A stretch of DNA of 64,000 bases from Pseudomonas oryzagri (GTDB taxonomy: Bacteria; Pseudomonadota; Gammaproteobacteria; Pseudomonadales; Pseudomonadaceae): NCBI RefSeq assembly GCF_020831405.1, contig NZ_JAJHPU010000036.1, positions 49,125-113,124 of the forward strand, read 5' to 3'. Under the pieces are notes generated by a model. The model ran no database searches. It had not been told where the DNA came from and saw only the letters and a program-made list of their open reading frames with translations. Shown piece by piece: positions 37,027-48,281 of the stretch. A program made the translations under genes and the position numbers. Position 1 is the stretch's first letter, and each line of letters starts with the position of its first letter.

Positions 37027-38184
37027 ATGGCTTGGAATGAGCCGGGTGGCAACTCGAATGACCAGGATCCCTGGGGCGGTCGTCGTGGCGGTGGTCGCCA
37101 GGGGCCGCCGGATCTGGATGAAGCCCTGCGCAAGCTGCAGGACAACCTCAATCGCCTGATGGGCGGCCGTCGTCGGCCGGGCGACGATTCCGGCACGGGC
37201 AAGGGCGGCGGCCTGGGATTGGTGATGATCGGCTTCGTCGTGCTCGCCGCACTCTGGCTGTACAGCGCCGTCTACGTGGTCGACGAGCAGGAGCAGGCGG
37301 TGATCCTGCGTTTCGGCAAGTACCACGAGACGGTCGGGCCGGGCCTGAACCTGTACTTCCCGCCGATCGACCGCAAGTTCCAGGAGAACGTCACCCGCGA
37401 GCGCGCGTATAGCAAGCAGGGCCAGATGCTCACCGAGGACGAGAACATCATCGAGGTTCCGCTGACCGTGCAGTACCGGGTCAGCAACCTGCAGGAGTTC
37501 GTCCTCAACGTCGATCAGCCCGAAATCAGCCTGCAGCATGCCACCGACAGCGCCCTGCGCCACGTCGTCGGCTCCACCTCGATGGACCAGGTGCTGACCG
37601 AGGGCCGCGAGCAGATGGCTACCGACGTCAAGGAGCGCCTGCAGCGCTTCCTCGATACCTACAAGACCGGCATCACCGTGACCCAGGTGAACATCCAGAG
37701 CGCCGCCGCGCCGCGCGAAGTGCAGGAAGCGTTCGACGACGTGATCCGTGCCCGCGAGGACGAGCAGCGCGAGAAGAACCAGGCCGAGGCCTACGCCAAC
37801 GGCGTGGTTCCCGAGGCGCGTGGCCAGGCCCAGCGCATCCTTGAGGATGCCAACGGCTACCGCGAGGAGGTTGTCTCGCGTGCCCAGGGCGAGGCCGACC
37901 GCTTCACCAAGCTGGCCACCGAATACCGCAAGGCGCCGGAGGTCACCCGCCAGCGTCTGTATCTGGAGACCATGCAGGACGTGCTGAGCAGCTCCAGCAA
38001 GGTGCTGGTATCCGGTGGCGAAGGGCAGAACAACTTGCTCTACCTGCCGCTGGACAAGATGGTCGATGGTCGTGCGCCGGCCGCCACGCCGGTGCCGCCG
38101 AGCGTTCAGTCCGGCGCGGCGGAGACGCTGCCGCGCGCCAATAGCGATCTGCAGCGTGATCTGCGTTCGAGGGAGAGCCGCTGA
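37027..38184 (+). CDS. hflK: HflK, FtsH protease modulator subunit
   Basis: 385 aa SPFH/band-7 protein. Gly-rich cytoplasmic N-terminus (GGRRGGGRQGPPDLDEALRK), one membrane segment (about 58-80, LGLVMIGFVVLAALWLY), then the periplasmic SPFH domain (VDEQEQAVILRFGKYHETVGPGLN) and a helical region rich in Ala/Glu. With HflC it forms a cage around FtsH. ATG 37027 has GGGGAG upstream. Its stop overlaps the hflC start. Confidence 0.95.
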   Translation: MAWNEPGGNSNDQDPWGGRRGGGRQGPPDLDEALRKLQDNLNRLMGGRRRPGDDSGTGKGGGLGLVMIGFVVLAALWLYSAVYVVDEQEQAVILRFGKYHETVGPGLNLYFPPIDRKFQENVTRERAYSKQGQMLTEDENIIEVPLTVQYRVSNLQEFVLNVDQPEISLQHATDSALRHVVGSTSMDQVLTEGREQMATDVKERLQRFLDTYKTGITVTQVNIQSAAAPREVQEAFDDVIRAREDEQREKNQAEAYANGVVPEARGQAQRILEDANGYREEVVSRAQGEADRFTKLATEYRKAPEVTRQRLYLETMQDVLSSSSKVLVSGGEGQNNLLYLPLDKMVDGRAPAATPVPPSVQSGAAETLPRANSDLQRDLRSRESR

Positions 38185-39053
38185 TGAGCAACAAGTCGCT
38201 GATCGCCCTGATCGCCGCCGCCGTGCTGGCGCTGGTGGCCTGGAACTGCTTCTACATCGTTCTGCAGACCGAGAAGGCCGTGCTCCTGCAGTTCGGCAAG
38301 ATCGTCAAGACCGACGTCGAGCCCGGCCTGCACGTCAAGGTTCCCTACGTCAACCAGGTGCGCAAGTTCGATGCCCGCCTGCTGACCCTCGACTCGCCGA
38401 CCGAGCGCTTCCTCACCCTGGAGAAGAAGGCGGTGATGGTCGACGCCTACGCCAAGTGGCGGGTCGCCGACGCCGAGCGCTTCTACACCGCGACCTCGGG
38501 CATGAAGCTGATCGCCGACGAGCGCCTGTCGCGGCGCCTGGAGGCCGGCCTGCGTGACCAGTTCGGCAAGCGCACCCTGCACGAGGTGGTGTCCGGCGAG
38601 CGCGATGCTCTGATGGCCGAGATCACCCAGTCGCTGGATCGCATGGCGCGCCGCGAGCTGGGTATCGAGGTGGTCGACGTGCGCGTCAAGGCCATCGACC
38701 TGCCCAAGGAAGTCAACCGCAGCGTGTTCGAGCGGATGAGCACCGAGCGCGAGCGCGAGGCCCGCGAGCACCGCGCGAAGGGCCGCGAACTCGCCGAGGG
38801 CATCCGCGCCGACGCCGACCGCCAGCGCCGCGTGCTGCTCGCCGATGCCTATCGCCAGGCAGAGGAGGTCCGCGGTGACGGCGACGCCAGGGCGGCGTCG
38901 ATCTACGCCCAGGCCTATGGGCAGGAGCCGGAGTTCTACGCCTTCCATCGCAGCCTGCAGGCCTACCGGCAGAGCTTCGCCGACAAGCGCGACGTGCTGG
39001 TGCTGGATCCGAAGAGCGAGTTCTTCCGCTATCTGGAGCAGGCCAAGCCCTGA
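38184..39053 (+). CDS. hflC: HflC, FtsH protease modulator subunit
   Basis: 289 aa partner of HflK. N-terminal signal anchor (LIALIAAAVLALVAWNCFYIV), SPFH domain (EKAVLLQFGKIVKTDVEPGLHVKVP) and a charged helical segment (RMSTEREREAREHRAKGRELAEG) that packs in the HflKC cage. The ATG shares its A with the hflK TGA, so expression is coupled one-to-one. A terminator follows. Confidence 0.95.
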   Translation: MSNKSLIALIAAAVLALVAWNCFYIVLQTEKAVLLQFGKIVKTDVEPGLHVKVPYVNQVRKFDARLLTLDSPTERFLTLEKKAVMVDAYAKWRVADAERFYTATSGMKLIADERLSRRLEAGLRDQFGKRTLHEVVSGERDALMAEITQSLDRMARRELGIEVVDVRVKAIDLPKEVNRSVFERMSTEREREAREHRAKGRELAEGIRADADRQRRVLLADAYRQAEEVRGDGDARAASIYAQAYGQEPEFYAFHRSLQAYRQSFADKRDVLVLDPKSEFFRYLEQAKP

Positions 39054-39120
39054 GGGGGCCGCCCGGCGGCTGTTCTGCAGCCGCCGGGGTGACCGTCGGG
39101 AAAACGTGTTATCATGGGGC

Positions 39121-39143
39121 AGCCGGGATTTCCCGGCTTTTTT
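39121..39143 (+). terminator. Rho-independent terminator after hflC
   Basis: AGCCGGGA / TCCCGGCT stem with a 2-nt centre and six T. It ends the long nnr-hflC run just before the DUF2065 gene. Confidence 0.85.
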
Positions 39144-39158
39144 GCGTCTGCGGGAACC

Positions 39159-39344
39159 ATGTGGCAAGAACTCGGAATCGCTTTTTGTCTGCTGCTGGTA
39201 CTGGAAGGCATCCTGCCCTTCCTCAGTCCGCGGCGCTGGCGCGAGGCTGTCATCAGTCTGGCCCGGCTGGGGGATCGCCAGCTGCGCCTGATCGGACTGG
39301 GCAGCATGCTGCTGGGAACGGCCCTGTTGTACGGGCTTCGTTGA
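39159..39344 (+). CDS. DUF2065 (YjeT-like) inner-membrane protein
   Basis: 61 aa with two membrane helices (LGIAFCLLLVLEGILPFLSP; LRLIGLGSMLLGTALLYGL) joined by a basic loop (RRWREAVISLARLGDRQ). Known as DUF2065/YjeT and found between hflC and purA or hisZ in many gammaproteobacteria; function unknown. It lies after the hflC terminator and 33 bp before hisZ, so it may be transcribed with hisZ. No strong ribosome site is visible before ATG 39159. Confidence 0.8.
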   Translation: MWQELGIAFCLLLVLEGILPFLSPRRWREAVISLARLGDRQLRLIGLGSMLLGTALLYGLR

Positions 39345-39377
39345 ACATCACGCCCGGCCGATAAGGGGAGAGGCAAT

Positions 39378-40565
39378 ATGGCAACGCTGGACCGCTGGCT
39401 GCTGCCGGACGGAATCGAAGAGGTGCTGCCGGCAGAGGCGGCGCGCATCGAGACGGCTCGTCGTCAGGTGCTGGATCTGTTCCGCAACTGGGGTTATGAC
39501 CTGGTCATCACGCCGCACATCGAATACCTGGAGTCGCTGCTCACCGGAGCCGGCCAGGATCTCGAGCTGCGTACCTTCAAGGTCACCGACCCGCTGTCCG
39601 GTCGGCAGATGGGCTTTCGGGCCGACATCACCCCGCAGGTGGCGCGTCTGGACGCCCATACCCACCGCCAGGAGGGGCCGAGCCGCCTGTGCTACGCCGG
39701 CAGTGTGCTGCATGCCAGGCCGCGTGCCCTGTCCACCTCGCGTAGTCCCATCCAGATCGGCGCCGAACTGTATGGCGATGCCAGCTCCGCCAGCGATAGC
39801 GAGATCATCAGTCTGATGCTCGAGGTGCTGGAGCTGGCCGGCGTGCCCGATGTGCATATGGATATCGGCCATGTCGGTATCTACCGTGGTCTGGCGCGTG
39901 CCGCCGGGCTGTCCGGCGAAGCCGAGCAGCTGCTGTTCGACGCCTTGCAGCGCAAGGCCATCGACGAGGTTGCCGCGCTCACCGCTGATCTTCCGGCCGG
40001 CGAGGGTGCCATGCTGCGCGCCCTGGCCGAGCTGTGCGGCGGCCGCGAGGTGCTGGCGCAGGCGCGCAGCCTGCTCGCCGCTGCGCCGGCCGAGGTGCTG
40101 GCGGCACTGGCCGAGCTGGAGGCGATCGCCGACCTGCTCGCCGCGCGCTACCCGGCGCTGCCGCTGTATTTCGACCTCGGCGAACTGCGTGGCTACCATT
40201 ATCACACCGGCGCGGTATTCGCCGCCTTCGTTCCCGGTGCCGGCCAGGCTATCGCCCAGGGCGGCCGTTACGACGATATCGGCGCCGACTTCGGCCGCGG
40301 CCGTCCGGCCACCGGCTTCTCTACCGATCTGAAGACCCTGGTCAGCCTGGGGCAGACCATCCAGGCCGAAGCGCCGGGTGGGGTCTGGGCGCCGCACGAC
40401 GGCGGCGCCGAGCTCTGGCGGGTTGTCCTCGATCTGCGCCGCAACGGTCGCCGCGTGGTGCAGGCGCTGCCCGGCCAGAGCGCAGCTGACGCCCGCGAAT
40501 CCGGCTGCGACAGCGAATTGCGTTTACAGGAGGGTGGCTGGCAGGTCTCGCCGCTGGCTTCCTGA
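39378..40565 (+). CDS. hisZ: ATP phosphoribosyltransferase regulatory subunit HisZ
   Basis: 395 aa histidyl-tRNA-synthetase-like protein without tRNA-charging ability. It pairs with the short HisG to catalyse and regulate the first step of histidine synthesis. Class II core motifs remain: [11 protein letters not shown], motif 2-like [14 protein letters not shown] and [21 protein letters not shown]. The C-terminal anticodon-binding domain of HisRS is absent, which is why HisZ is called rather than HisS. GGGGAGAGG at 39364 supports ATG 39378. purA follows after 54 bp. Confidence 0.94.
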   Translation: MATLDRWLLPDGIEEVLPAEAARIETARRQVLDLFRNWGYDLVITPHIEYLESLLTGAGQDLELRTFKVTDPLSGRQMGFRADITPQVARLDAHTHRQEGPSRLCYAGSVLHARPRALSTSRSPIQIGAELYGDASSASDSEIISLMLEVLELAGVPDVHMDIGHVGIYRGLARAAGLSGEAEQLLFDALQRKAIDEVAALTADLPAGEGAMLRALAELCGGREVLAQARSLLAAAPAEVLAALAELEAIADLLAARYPALPLYFDLGELRGYHYHTGAVFAAFVPGAGQAIAQGGRYDDIGADFGRGRPATGFSTDLKTLVSLGQTIQAEAPGGVWAPHDGGAELWRVVLDLRRNGRRVVQALPGQSAADARESGCDSELRLQEGGWQVSPLAS

Positions 40566-41915
<1,350 letters not shown>

Positions 41916-41932
41916 TCGCTGCTGTGATGAAG

Positions 41933-41959
41933 AAGACCGCCTGCGGGCGGTCTTTTTTT
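41933..41959 (+). terminator. Rho-independent terminator of purA
   Basis: AAGACCGCC / GGGCGGTCTT hairpin with a tight TGC loop and seven T, 17 bp after the purA stop. Confidence 0.92.
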
Positions 41960-42040
41960 GTCCGGATAAACTGTGGCGGCAGGTGGGGTGGTGGCAAGCT
42001 GTCAGGTTTGCGGGGGAGGGTGGCCACTTTTCTGCAGGCG

Positions 42041-42072
42041 AAAAAAAACCGGATCTTTCGATCCGGTTCTTT
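42041..42072 (-). terminator. Rho-independent terminator of the tRNA-Leu operon
   Basis: Stem AACCGGATC/GATCCGGTT with TTTC loop; an A8 run on the plus strand (42041-42048) is a T8 run for minus-strand transcripts leaving the tRNA genes. Confidence 0.9.
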
Positions 42073-42078
42073 TGGAAT

Positions 42079-42165
42079 TGGTGCCCAGGAGAAGACTCGA
42101 ACTTCCACGGTGTTGCCACCACTGATACCTGAAACCAGCGCGTCTACCAATTCCGCCACCTGGGC
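42079..42165 (-). tRNA. tRNA-Leu(CAG), copy 1
   Basis: 87 nt including encoded CCA. Minus strand reads acceptor GCCCAGG, D-arm GCGGAATTGGTAGACGC, anticodon stem CTGGT/ATCAG with loop TTCAGGT (anticodon CAG), a long variable arm typical of leucine tRNAs, and T-loop GTTCGAGTC. Identical to copy 2. Confidence 0.96.
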
Positions 42166-42241
42166 GTGTCATGTTTACCGTTACCGGCGAAGCCTGACTG
42201 CTTCTTTATTGCAAACATCCGCAAAAGCGTCTGTTTGGAAT

Positions 42242-42328
42242 TGGTGCCCAGGAGAAGACTCGAACTTCCACGGTGTTGCCACCACTGATACCTGAAACCA
42301 GCGCGTCTACCAATTCCGCCACCTGGGC
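42242..42328 (-). tRNA. tRNA-Leu(CAG), copy 2
   Basis: Base-for-base identical to the tRNA at 42079-42165 and 76 bp upstream of it in transcription order. Both copies also share the 8 bp (TTTGGAAT on the plus strand) next to their 3' ends, indicating a tandem duplication unit of about 95 bp. Nearest to the promoter at 42399-42427. Confidence 0.96.
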
Positions 42329-42398
42329 TAATAGTGCGATGATCGCTCATCTGCTCTATCGTTACAGCCTGCAGTGTTCACTGCTGCTGTGGGCGCGA

Positions 42399-42427
42399 AC
42401 TATACGGGGGCTTGGAAAGCTTGTAAA
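42399..42427 (-). promoter_or_regulatory. Sigma-70 promoter of the tRNA-Leu operon
   Basis: On the minus strand TTTACA, 17-bp spacer, TATAGT, then a GC-rich discriminator TCGCGCCC of the stringent type; 71 bp upstream of the first tRNA. Confidence 0.85.
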
Positions 42428-42538
42428 CCCCTGATGTGAAAAAATTTTATTGTTCCGGCACGGCTGCGCGAAGCGACACTTTCGCGCTTCAATATAAGCA
42501 TGAGCACGGGCAAGACAACCAAAGGTGAAACCCGACAC

Positions 42539-45187
42539 ATGGCCGATTGGCAAAGCCTCGACCCCGAGGCCGCCCGCGAGGCGGAAAAATACGACAACCC
42601 CATTCCCAGCCGCGAGCTGATCCTCGCCCACCTGGCCGAGCGCGGCGCGCCGGCCACGCGGGCGCAGCTGTTCGAGGAGCTGGGCCTGGCCGGCGAGGAG
42701 GCCGAGGAGGCCCTGCGCCGCCGCCTGCGCGCCATGGAGCGCGACGGCCAACTGATTTATACCCGCCGCGGCGCCTACGCCCCGGTGGACAAGCTGGACC
42801 TGATCCGCGGCCGCATCAGCGGCCATCGCGACGGCTTCGGCTTCCTGATTCCCGACGACGGCAGCGAGGACCTGTTCCTCAGTCCGGCGCAGATGCGCCT
42901 CGTGTTCGACGGTGACACCGCCCTGGCCCGCGTCTCGGGCGTCGATCGCCGTGGCCGCCGCGAAGGCGCGCTGGTCGAGGTGCTCAGTCGCGCCCACGAA
43001 ACCCTGGTCGGCCGCTTCTTCGAGGAGAGCGGCGTATCGGTGGTGGTCGCCGACAACCCGAAGATCCAGCAACAGGTGCTGGTGCTGGCCGGCAAGCAGG
43101 GCGCGGCGCGTCACGGGCAGTTCGTCCAGGTGCGCATCGACCTGTGGCCGACCGTGTTCCGCCAGGCCCAGGGCGAGGTGGTCGAGGTGCTCGGCGACTA
43201 TATGGCGCCGGGCATGGAGATCGAAGTGGCCCTGCGCAGCTACGACCTGCCGCATGTCTGGCCCGAGGGCGTGCTCAAGGAGGCGAAGAAGCTCAAGCCC
43301 GAGGTGGCGGAGAAGGACAAGGAGAAGCGTGTCGACCTGCGCCAGTTGCCCTTCGTCACCATCGACGGCGAGGATGCGCGCGACTTCGACGACGCGGTGT
43401 ACGCCGAGGCGGCCAAGGGCGGCTGGCGCCTGTTCGTCGCCATCGCCGACGTTTCCCACTATGTGAAGGTCGGCTCGGCGCTGGACGCCGAGGCCATCGA
43501 GCGCGGCAACTCGGTGTACTTCCCCGAGCGGGTGATCCCCATGCTGCCCGAGGAGCTGTCCAACGGTCTGTGCTCGCTCAACCCGCTGGTCGACCGTCTG
43601 GCCATGGTCTGCGAGATGGCCGTGTCGAAGAGCGGCGCGTTGACCGGCTACCAGTTCTACGAGGCGGTGATCCACTCGCATGCGCGGCTGACCTACACCA
43701 AGGTCAGCCAGCTGCTGGAGAAGCCCAACTCCAGCGAGGCCAAGTTCCAGCGCCAGCAGATGCCGCATCTGGTGCCGCACCTGCGCCAGCTGTATGCGCT
43801 GTACAAGGCGCTGCTGGCTGCCCGCCAGGTGCGCGGCGCCATCGACTTCGAAACCCAGGAGACGCGCATCGTCTTCGGCGCCGACCGCAAGATCACCGAG
43901 ATCCGTCCGACCCAGCGCAACGATGCGCACCGGCTGATCGAGGAGTGCATGCTGTGCGCCAACGTCGCCACCGCCCGCTTCCTCGAAGAGCACGAGATTC
44001 CGGCGCTGTACCGCGTGCACGACGTGCCGCCGGCGGAGAAGCTGGAGAAGCTGCGCACCTTCCTCGCCGAGCTGGGTCTGACCCTGTACCGCGGCCAGGG
44101 CGAGCCGACGCCCAAGGACTACCTCAACCTGCTCGAATCGGTGCGCGAACGCCCCGACTATCACCTGATCCAGACGGTGATGCTGCGCTCGCTCAGTCAG
44201 GCGGTGTACAGCCCGGACAATGCCGGCCACTTCGGCCTCAACTACGAGGCCTACACCCACTTCACCTCGCCGATCCGCCGCTATCCGGACCTGCTGGTGC
44301 ATCGCGCGATCCGCAGCGTGATCCGCTCCAAGCGGCAGACCGTCAAGGTGCAGCGCGTCGGCGCCGCGAGCATGCCCAAGGCGCGCATCTATCCCTACGA
44401 CGAGGAACGCCTCGCCCAGCTCGGCGAGCAGTGCTCGATGACCGAGCGGCGCGCCGACGAGGCGACCCGTGACGTGGTCAACTGGTTGAAGTGCGAGTAC
44501 ATGCGCGATCGAGTCGGCGAGACCTTCCCCGGCGTGGTCACCGCGGTGACCGGCTTCGGTCTGTTCGTCGAGCTGACCGACATCTACGTGGAAGGCCTGG
44601 TGCACGTCACCGCGCTGCCGGCCGACTACTACCACTTCGACCCGGTGCACCATCGCCTGGCCGGCGAGCGCTCCGGGCGCAGTTTCCGCCTGGGCGACAG
44701 CGTCGAGATCCTGGTGGCGCGTGTCGACCTCGACGAGCGCAAGATCGACTTCGAGCTGAGCGACAACCCGCTCACCGCGCTGCCGACGCGCAAGCGCCAA
44801 GGCAAGGCGGGGGCGGGCCCGGAAGCGGCCGGCAAGGTACCGGCGCGCAAGCGCGGCGCGCCGCGCGAGCTGGCGCCGGTCGAGGCGGCGGTGCCGTCGC
44901 GTCGCGAGGCCCGCAAGACCGGCCGGGTACAGGCGCTGCCGGAGGTGGCGCCGGAGCTGCTCGAGCAGGCCGATGTGCTGCTCGGCAACGTCGACGTGCA
45001 GAAGAGTCGGGCCGTGAAGAAGAGGCTGCTCGAGGAAGCCAAGGCGCCGCAGGCTGCCAAGTCCGCCAAGGGCAAGGCCAAGGCGAAGAAGGCCGCGAGC
45101 GCCAAGCCCAAGGCGAAGAAAAGCAAGACGCCCGCGGCCGAAGCGCCGGCCGGGCGAGCCATACGTAAACGCAAGGTCGAACAATGA
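42539..45187 (+). CDS. rnr: Ribonuclease R
   Basis: 882 aa processive 3'-5' exoribonuclease that degrades structured RNA and non-stop mRNA. N-terminal winged helix ([20 protein letters not shown]), two cold-shock RNA-binding domains, RNB catalytic domain with acidic cluster [12 protein letters not shown], and C-terminal S1 domain ([15 protein letters not shown]). The tail from about residue 735 is Lys/Ala-rich ([18 protein letters not shown]) and expected to be disordered and RNA-binding. ATG 42539 ([12 protein letters not shown]) matches Pseudomonas homologues; ATG 42500 in frame is an alternative. Its stop overlaps rlmB. Confidence 0.95.
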   Translation: MADWQSLDPEAAREAEKYDNPIPSRELILAHLAERGAPATRAQLFEELGLAGEEAEEALRRRLRAMERDGQLIYTRRGAYAPVDKLDLIRGRISGHRDGFGFLIPDDGSEDLFLSPAQMRLVFDGDTALARVSGVDRRGRREGALVEVLSRAHETLVGRFFEESGVSVVVADNPKIQQQVLVLAGKQGAARHGQFVQVRIDLWPTVFRQAQGEVVEVLGDYMAPGMEIEVALRSYDLPHVWPEGVLKEAKKLKPEVAEKDKEKRVDLRQLPFVTIDGEDARDFDDAVYAEAAKGGWRLFVAIADVSHYVKVGSALDAEAIERGNSVYFPERVIPMLPEELSNGLCSLNPLVDRLAMVCEMAVSKSGALTGYQFYEAVIHSHARLTYTKVSQLLEKPNSSEAKFQRQQMPHLVPHLRQLYALYKALLAARQVRGAIDFETQETRIVFGADRKITEIRPTQRNDAHRLIEECMLCANVATARFLEEHEIPALYRVHDVPPAEKLEKLRTFLAELGLTLYRGQGEPTPKDYLNLLESVRERPDYHLIQTVMLRSLSQAVYSPDNAGHFGLNYEAYTHFTSPIRRYPDLLVHRAIRSVIRSKRQTVKVQRVGAASMPKARIYPYDEERLAQLGEQCSMTERRADEATRDVVNWLKCEYMRDRVGETFPGVVTAVTGFGLFVELTDIYVEGLVHVTALPADYYHFDPVHHRLAGERSGRSFRLGDSVEILVARVDLDERKIDFELSDNPLTALPTRKRQGKAGAGPEAAGKVPARKRGAPRELAPVEAAVPSRREARKTGRVQALPEVAPELLEQADVLLGNVDVQKSRAVKKRLLEEAKAPQAAKSAKGKAKAKKAASAKPKAKKSKTPAAEAPAGRAIRKRKVEQ

Positions 45188-45936
45188 GTCAGTGGGAACG
45201 GGTTTACGGCGTGCATGCCGTGGAGGCATTGCTGCGCCATCATCCCAAGCGGGTCAAGCAGCTGTGGCTGGCCGAGGGGCGCCAGGATCCGCGTGTGCAG
45301 GCGCTGGTCCAGCTGGCCAACGAGGCGCGCGTGCCGGTCGGCCAGCGCGAGCGGCGCGAGTTGGACGAATGGGCCGAGGGCGTGCACCAGGGCGTGGTCG
45401 CCGAGGTCAGCCCCAGCCAGGTGTGGGGCGAGAACTTCCTCGAGGAGCTGTTGGCGCGCGGCGGCTCGGTGCCGCTGCTGCTCGTGCTGGATGGGGTGAC
45501 TGATCCGCACAACCTCGGCGCCTGCCTGCGCACCGCCGATGCCGCCGGCGTGCAGGCGGTGATCGTGCCCAAGGACAAGTCGGCGACCCTCAACGCTACG
45601 GTGCGCAAGGTCGCCTGCGGCGCCGCCGAGGTGGTGCCGCTGGTGGCGGTCACCAACCTGGCGCGGACCCTGGAAAAGCTGCAGCAGCAGGGCCTGTGGG
45701 TGGTCGGCACCGCCGGCGAGGCGACCCAGGAGATCTACGACCTCGACCTGCGCGGCCCGACCGTGCTGGTGATGGGCGCCGAAGGCAAGGGCATGCGCCG
45801 GCTGACCCGCGAGCACTGCGACTACCTGGCCAAGCTGCCGATGGGCGGCAGCGTCAGCAGCCTCAATGTCTCGGTGGCCACCGGCGTCTGCCTGTTCGAG
45901 GCGGTGCGCCAGCGCCGGCCGTCCCCGGCTGCCTGA
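45184..45936 (+). CDS. rlmB: 23S rRNA (guanosine-2'-O)-methyltransferase RlmB
   Basis: 250 aa SpoU/TrmH-family enzyme methylating G2251 of 23S rRNA. N-terminal substrate-binding domain ([17 protein letters not shown]), then the knotted SPOUT domain with motif 1 [16 protein letters not shown], motif 2 [13 protein letters not shown] and motif 3 [21 protein letters not shown] overlaps the rnr stop (ATGA), the normal rnr-rlmB pairing. Confidence 0.95.
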   Translation: MSQWERVYGVHAVEALLRHHPKRVKQLWLAEGRQDPRVQALVQLANEARVPVGQRERRELDEWAEGVHQGVVAEVSPSQVWGENFLEELLARGGSVPLLLVLDGVTDPHNLGACLRTADAAGVQAVIVPKDKSATLNATVRKVACGAAEVVPLVAVTNLARTLEKLQQQGLWVVGTAGEATQEIYDLDLRGPTVLVMGAEGKGMRRLTREHCDYLAKLPMGGSVSSLNVSVATGVCLFEAVRQRRPSPAA

Positions 45937-45952
45937 ATTGCCGTCCCGTCGC

Positions 45953-45981
45953 TTGCGGGGCGGCCTTCCTCTCCGTAGAAT
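45953..45981 (+). promoter_or_regulatory. Sigma-70 promoter of the rpsF operon
   Basis: TTGCGG (45953-45958), 17-bp spacer, TAGAAT (45976-45981), about 120 bp before rpsF and just after rlmB. Confidence 0.7.
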
Positions 45982-46100
45982 GCTGCGCCTTGCCGTCCCG
46001 GCAGGCGTCAATGCGCCCGCCCTTGGCAAGCACGAACGAAACATCCACTCCTTGCCTGACCGCTTCCCGCGGCAGGCTGCATAACCCGTAAGGAGCATTT

Positions 46101-46511
46101 ATGCGTCATTACGAAATCGTCTTCCTGGTTCACCCGGATCAGAGTGAGCAGGTTGGCGGTATGGTCGAGCGTTACACCAAGACCATCGAAGAAGACGGTG
46201 GCAAGGTTCACCGCCTGGAAGACTGGGGTCGTCGTCAGCTGGCCTACGCCATCGACAACGTCCACAAGGCTCACTACGTGCTGATGAACGTCGAGTGCAG
46301 CGCCGCTGCCCTGGCCGAGCTGGAAGACAACTTCCGCTACAACGACGCCGTGATCCGCAATCTGGTGATCCGTCGCGACGCCGCCGTGACCGAGCAGTCC
46401 GAAATGCTGAAGGCCGAAGAAAGCCGCAGCGAGCGCCGCGAGCGTCGTGACCGCAGCGAAAACGCCGAAGGCGTCGCTGAAGGCACCGACGGCGAAGGCG
46501 CCGACGAGTAA
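46101..46511 (+). CDS. rpsF: 30S ribosomal protein S6
   Basis: 136 aa. Ferredoxin-like S6 fold: [36 protein letters not shown] and HYVLMNVEC are conserved. The C-terminal tail is charged ([13 protein letters not shown]...). S6 binds S18 on the 30S platform. AGGAG is seven bases before the start. First gene of rpsF-rpsR-DUF2232-rplI. No RimK-type poly-Glu signature can be judged from sequence alone. Confidence 0.97.
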   Translation: MRHYEIVFLVHPDQSEQVGGMVERYTKTIEEDGGKVHRLEDWGRRQLAYAIDNVHKAHYVLMNVECSAAALAELEDNFRYNDAVIRNLVIRRDAAVTEQSEMLKAEESRSERRERRDRSENAEGVAEGTDGEGADE

Positions 46512-46541
46512 TCTTCGTAACCAGTATTGAGGAGCCACCAC

Positions 46542-46772
46542 ATGGCACGTTTCTTCCGTCGTCGCAAGTTCTGCCGTTTCACCGCTGAAGGCGTCCTGGA
46601 GATCGATTACAAGGATCTCAACACCCTGAAGGCCTACATCTCCGAAACCGGCAAGATCGTTCCGAGCCGTATCACCGGTACCAAAGCCAAGTATCAGCGT
46701 CAGCTGGCCAGCGCCATCAAGCGCGCCCGCTACCTGGCCCTGCTGCCCTACACCGACAGCCACGGTCGTTAA
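46542..46772 (+). CDS. rpsR: 30S ribosomal protein S18
   Basis: 76 aa, the standard length. [16 protein letters not shown] start, [19 protein letters not shown] and the basic [15 protein letters not shown]-terminus are diagnostic. Binds S6 and 16S rRNA in the platform. GGAG ribosome site; 30 bp after rpsF. Confidence 0.98.
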   Translation: MARFFRRRKFCRFTAEGVLEIDYKDLNTLKAYISETGKIVPSRITGTKAKYQRQLASAIKRARYLALLPYTDSHGR

Positions 46773-46806
46773 GACCAGGCTGTCGACAGGTCAACGGATG
46801 TAATGC

Positions 46807-47700
46807 ATGCGGGCACTGGCTGACTTTGTCATGCGTGGGCGCCTGCAGGCCACCCTGGCGGTGGTCGTCAGCGCGGCGCTACCCCTGCTGTTTTGGGTGA
46901 GTGCCGCCGCCGGCTCGCTGGTCCTGCTGCGCCGCGGTCTCAACGATGCCCTGGGCATCGTGTTGTGGGCGCTGCTGCCGACCCTGCTGTGGTGGCACTT
47001 CGGTGAGCCACGGCCGTTGCTGGTGCTGTTGGGCAGCCTGGTGCTGGCCCTGGTGTTGCGGACCAGCGTCTCCTGGGCGCGGGTGCTGCTGACCAGTGTG
47101 CTGATCGGCGTGCTGTATGGCGCGACCATCGATGCCGTGTTCGGCGAGACGGTCAAGCGCAACGCCGCCGAGCTGCTCGAGCTGATGCCGCAGATGCTGG
47201 GCGATACCTACCAGCAGATGGGCACCGACGAAAAGGCTCGCCTCGGCGAGCTGTTGACGCCGGTACTCACCGGGCTGATGGCCGCCCTGCTGCAGCTGCT
47301 CAGCCTGCTGTGCCTGACGCTGGGCCGTTACTGGCAGGCGTTGTTGTACAACCCGGGTGGTTTCGCCCGCGAGTTCCAGGCGGTGCGTCTGCCGGCGCCG
47401 ATGGCGGTGGCCCTGCTGGTGGGAATATTCCTGCTGCCGGGCGTGAGCATCGAGCTGGCCATGCTGACGCCGCTGTGCAGCGTGCCCCTGGCGTTCGCCG
47501 GCGTGGCCCTGTTGCACGGGCTGGTGGCTCAGCAGCGTCTGGCGCGCTTCTGGCTGGTGGGGTTGTACGTGGCGCTGCTGTTGTTCATGCAGCTGGTGTA
47601 TCCGTTACTGGTCGTGTTGGCCGTGGTCGACAGTCTGATTGATTTTCGTGGGCGCTCCGCACGCAGTGGCGTCGATGGCCCCACGAACGGCGAAGGTTAA
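46807..47700 (+). CDS. DUF2232 (YybS-like) integral membrane protein
   Basis: 297 aa with about eight hydrophobic helices and almost no soluble part apart from a loop around 115-150 (ETVKRNAAELLELMPQMLGDTYQQMGTDEKARLGELL). DUF2232 proteins sit between rpsR and rplI in Pseudomonas and in relatives such as Bacillus YybS, with unknown function; the fold resembles ECF-transporter substrate components, which is inference. It is 34 bp after rpsR and 21 bp before rplI, thus inside the ribosomal operon. Confidence 0.85.
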   Translation: MRALADFVMRGRLQATLAVVVSAALPLLFWVSAAAGSLVLLRRGLNDALGIVLWALLPTLLWWHFGEPRPLLVLLGSLVLALVLRTSVSWARVLLTSVLIGVLYGATIDAVFGETVKRNAAELLELMPQMLGDTYQQMGTDEKARLGELLTPVLTGLMAALLQLLSLLCLTLGRYWQALLYNPGGFAREFQAVRLPAPMAVALLVGIFLLPGVSIELAMLTPLCSVPLAFAGVALLHGLVAQQRLARFWLVGLYVALLLFMQLVYPLLVVLAVVDSLIDFRGRSARSGVDGPTNGEG

Positions 47701-47721
47701 AAGTTAAGAGGTTAATGCCAA

Positions 47722-48168
47722 ATGGAAGTTATCCTGCTGGAAAAAGTCGCTAACCTGGGCAACCTGGGCGACAAGGTGAACGTCAAGGCCGGTTACGGTC
47801 GCAACTACCTGCTGCCGCAGGGCAAGGCCACCGCCGCTACCGCCGCGAACGTTGCCGCGTTCGAAGCCCGTCGCGCCGAGCTGGAAAAGCTGGCTGCCGA
47901 GAAGAAGGCCTACGCCGAATCCCGCGCTGCCCAACTGGCCGAGCTGGAAGTCACCATCACCGCCACCGCTGGCGATGAAGGCAAGCTGTTCGGCTCCATC
48001 GGCACCCACGACATCGCCGACGCCCTGACCGCCTCCGGCGTGGAAGTGGCCAAGAGCGAAATCCGCCTGCCCAACGGTGCCATCCGTCAGGTCGGCGAGT
48101 ACGACGTGGCCGTGCACCTGCACAGCGACGTCGACGCCACCGTTCGCGTGGTGGTGGTGGCCGCCTAA
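47722..48168 (+). CDS. rplI: 50S ribosomal protein L9
   Basis: 148 aa. N-terminal RNA-binding domain [35 protein letters not shown], long connecting helix ([21 protein letters not shown]), and C-terminal domain with [14 protein letters not shown]. Binds 23S rRNA near the L1 stalk and limits frameshifting. Last gene of its operon, with a terminator after it. Confidence 0.98.
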   Translation: MEVILLEKVANLGNLGDKVNVKAGYGRNYLLPQGKATAATAANVAAFEARRAELEKLAAEKKAYAESRAAQLAELEVTITATAGDEGKLFGSIGTHDIADALTASGVEVAKSEIRLPNGAIRQVGEYDVAVHLHSDVDATVRVVVVAA

Positions 48169-48215
48169 GGCCGCCATCGATGCCCGTGCATCCCTGATGC
48201 CGGGCAGCTAACATC

Positions 48216-48247
48216 GGGCACGCCCTGCACCTGCAGGCGTGCCCTTT
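48216..48247 (+). terminator. Terminator after rplI
   Basis: Stem GGGCACGCC/GGCGTGCCC with inner TGCA/TGCA pairing, followed by a short T-run; lies between rplI and dnaB. Confidence 0.78.
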
Positions 48248-48281
48248 GTCTTTCTGCACTACGTGAACAGGTAGGGAAGCG

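Noticed and set aside
42362..45229. 955-codon minus-strand frame opposite rnr
   Set aside because: Shadow of rnr, with no start context or domain.
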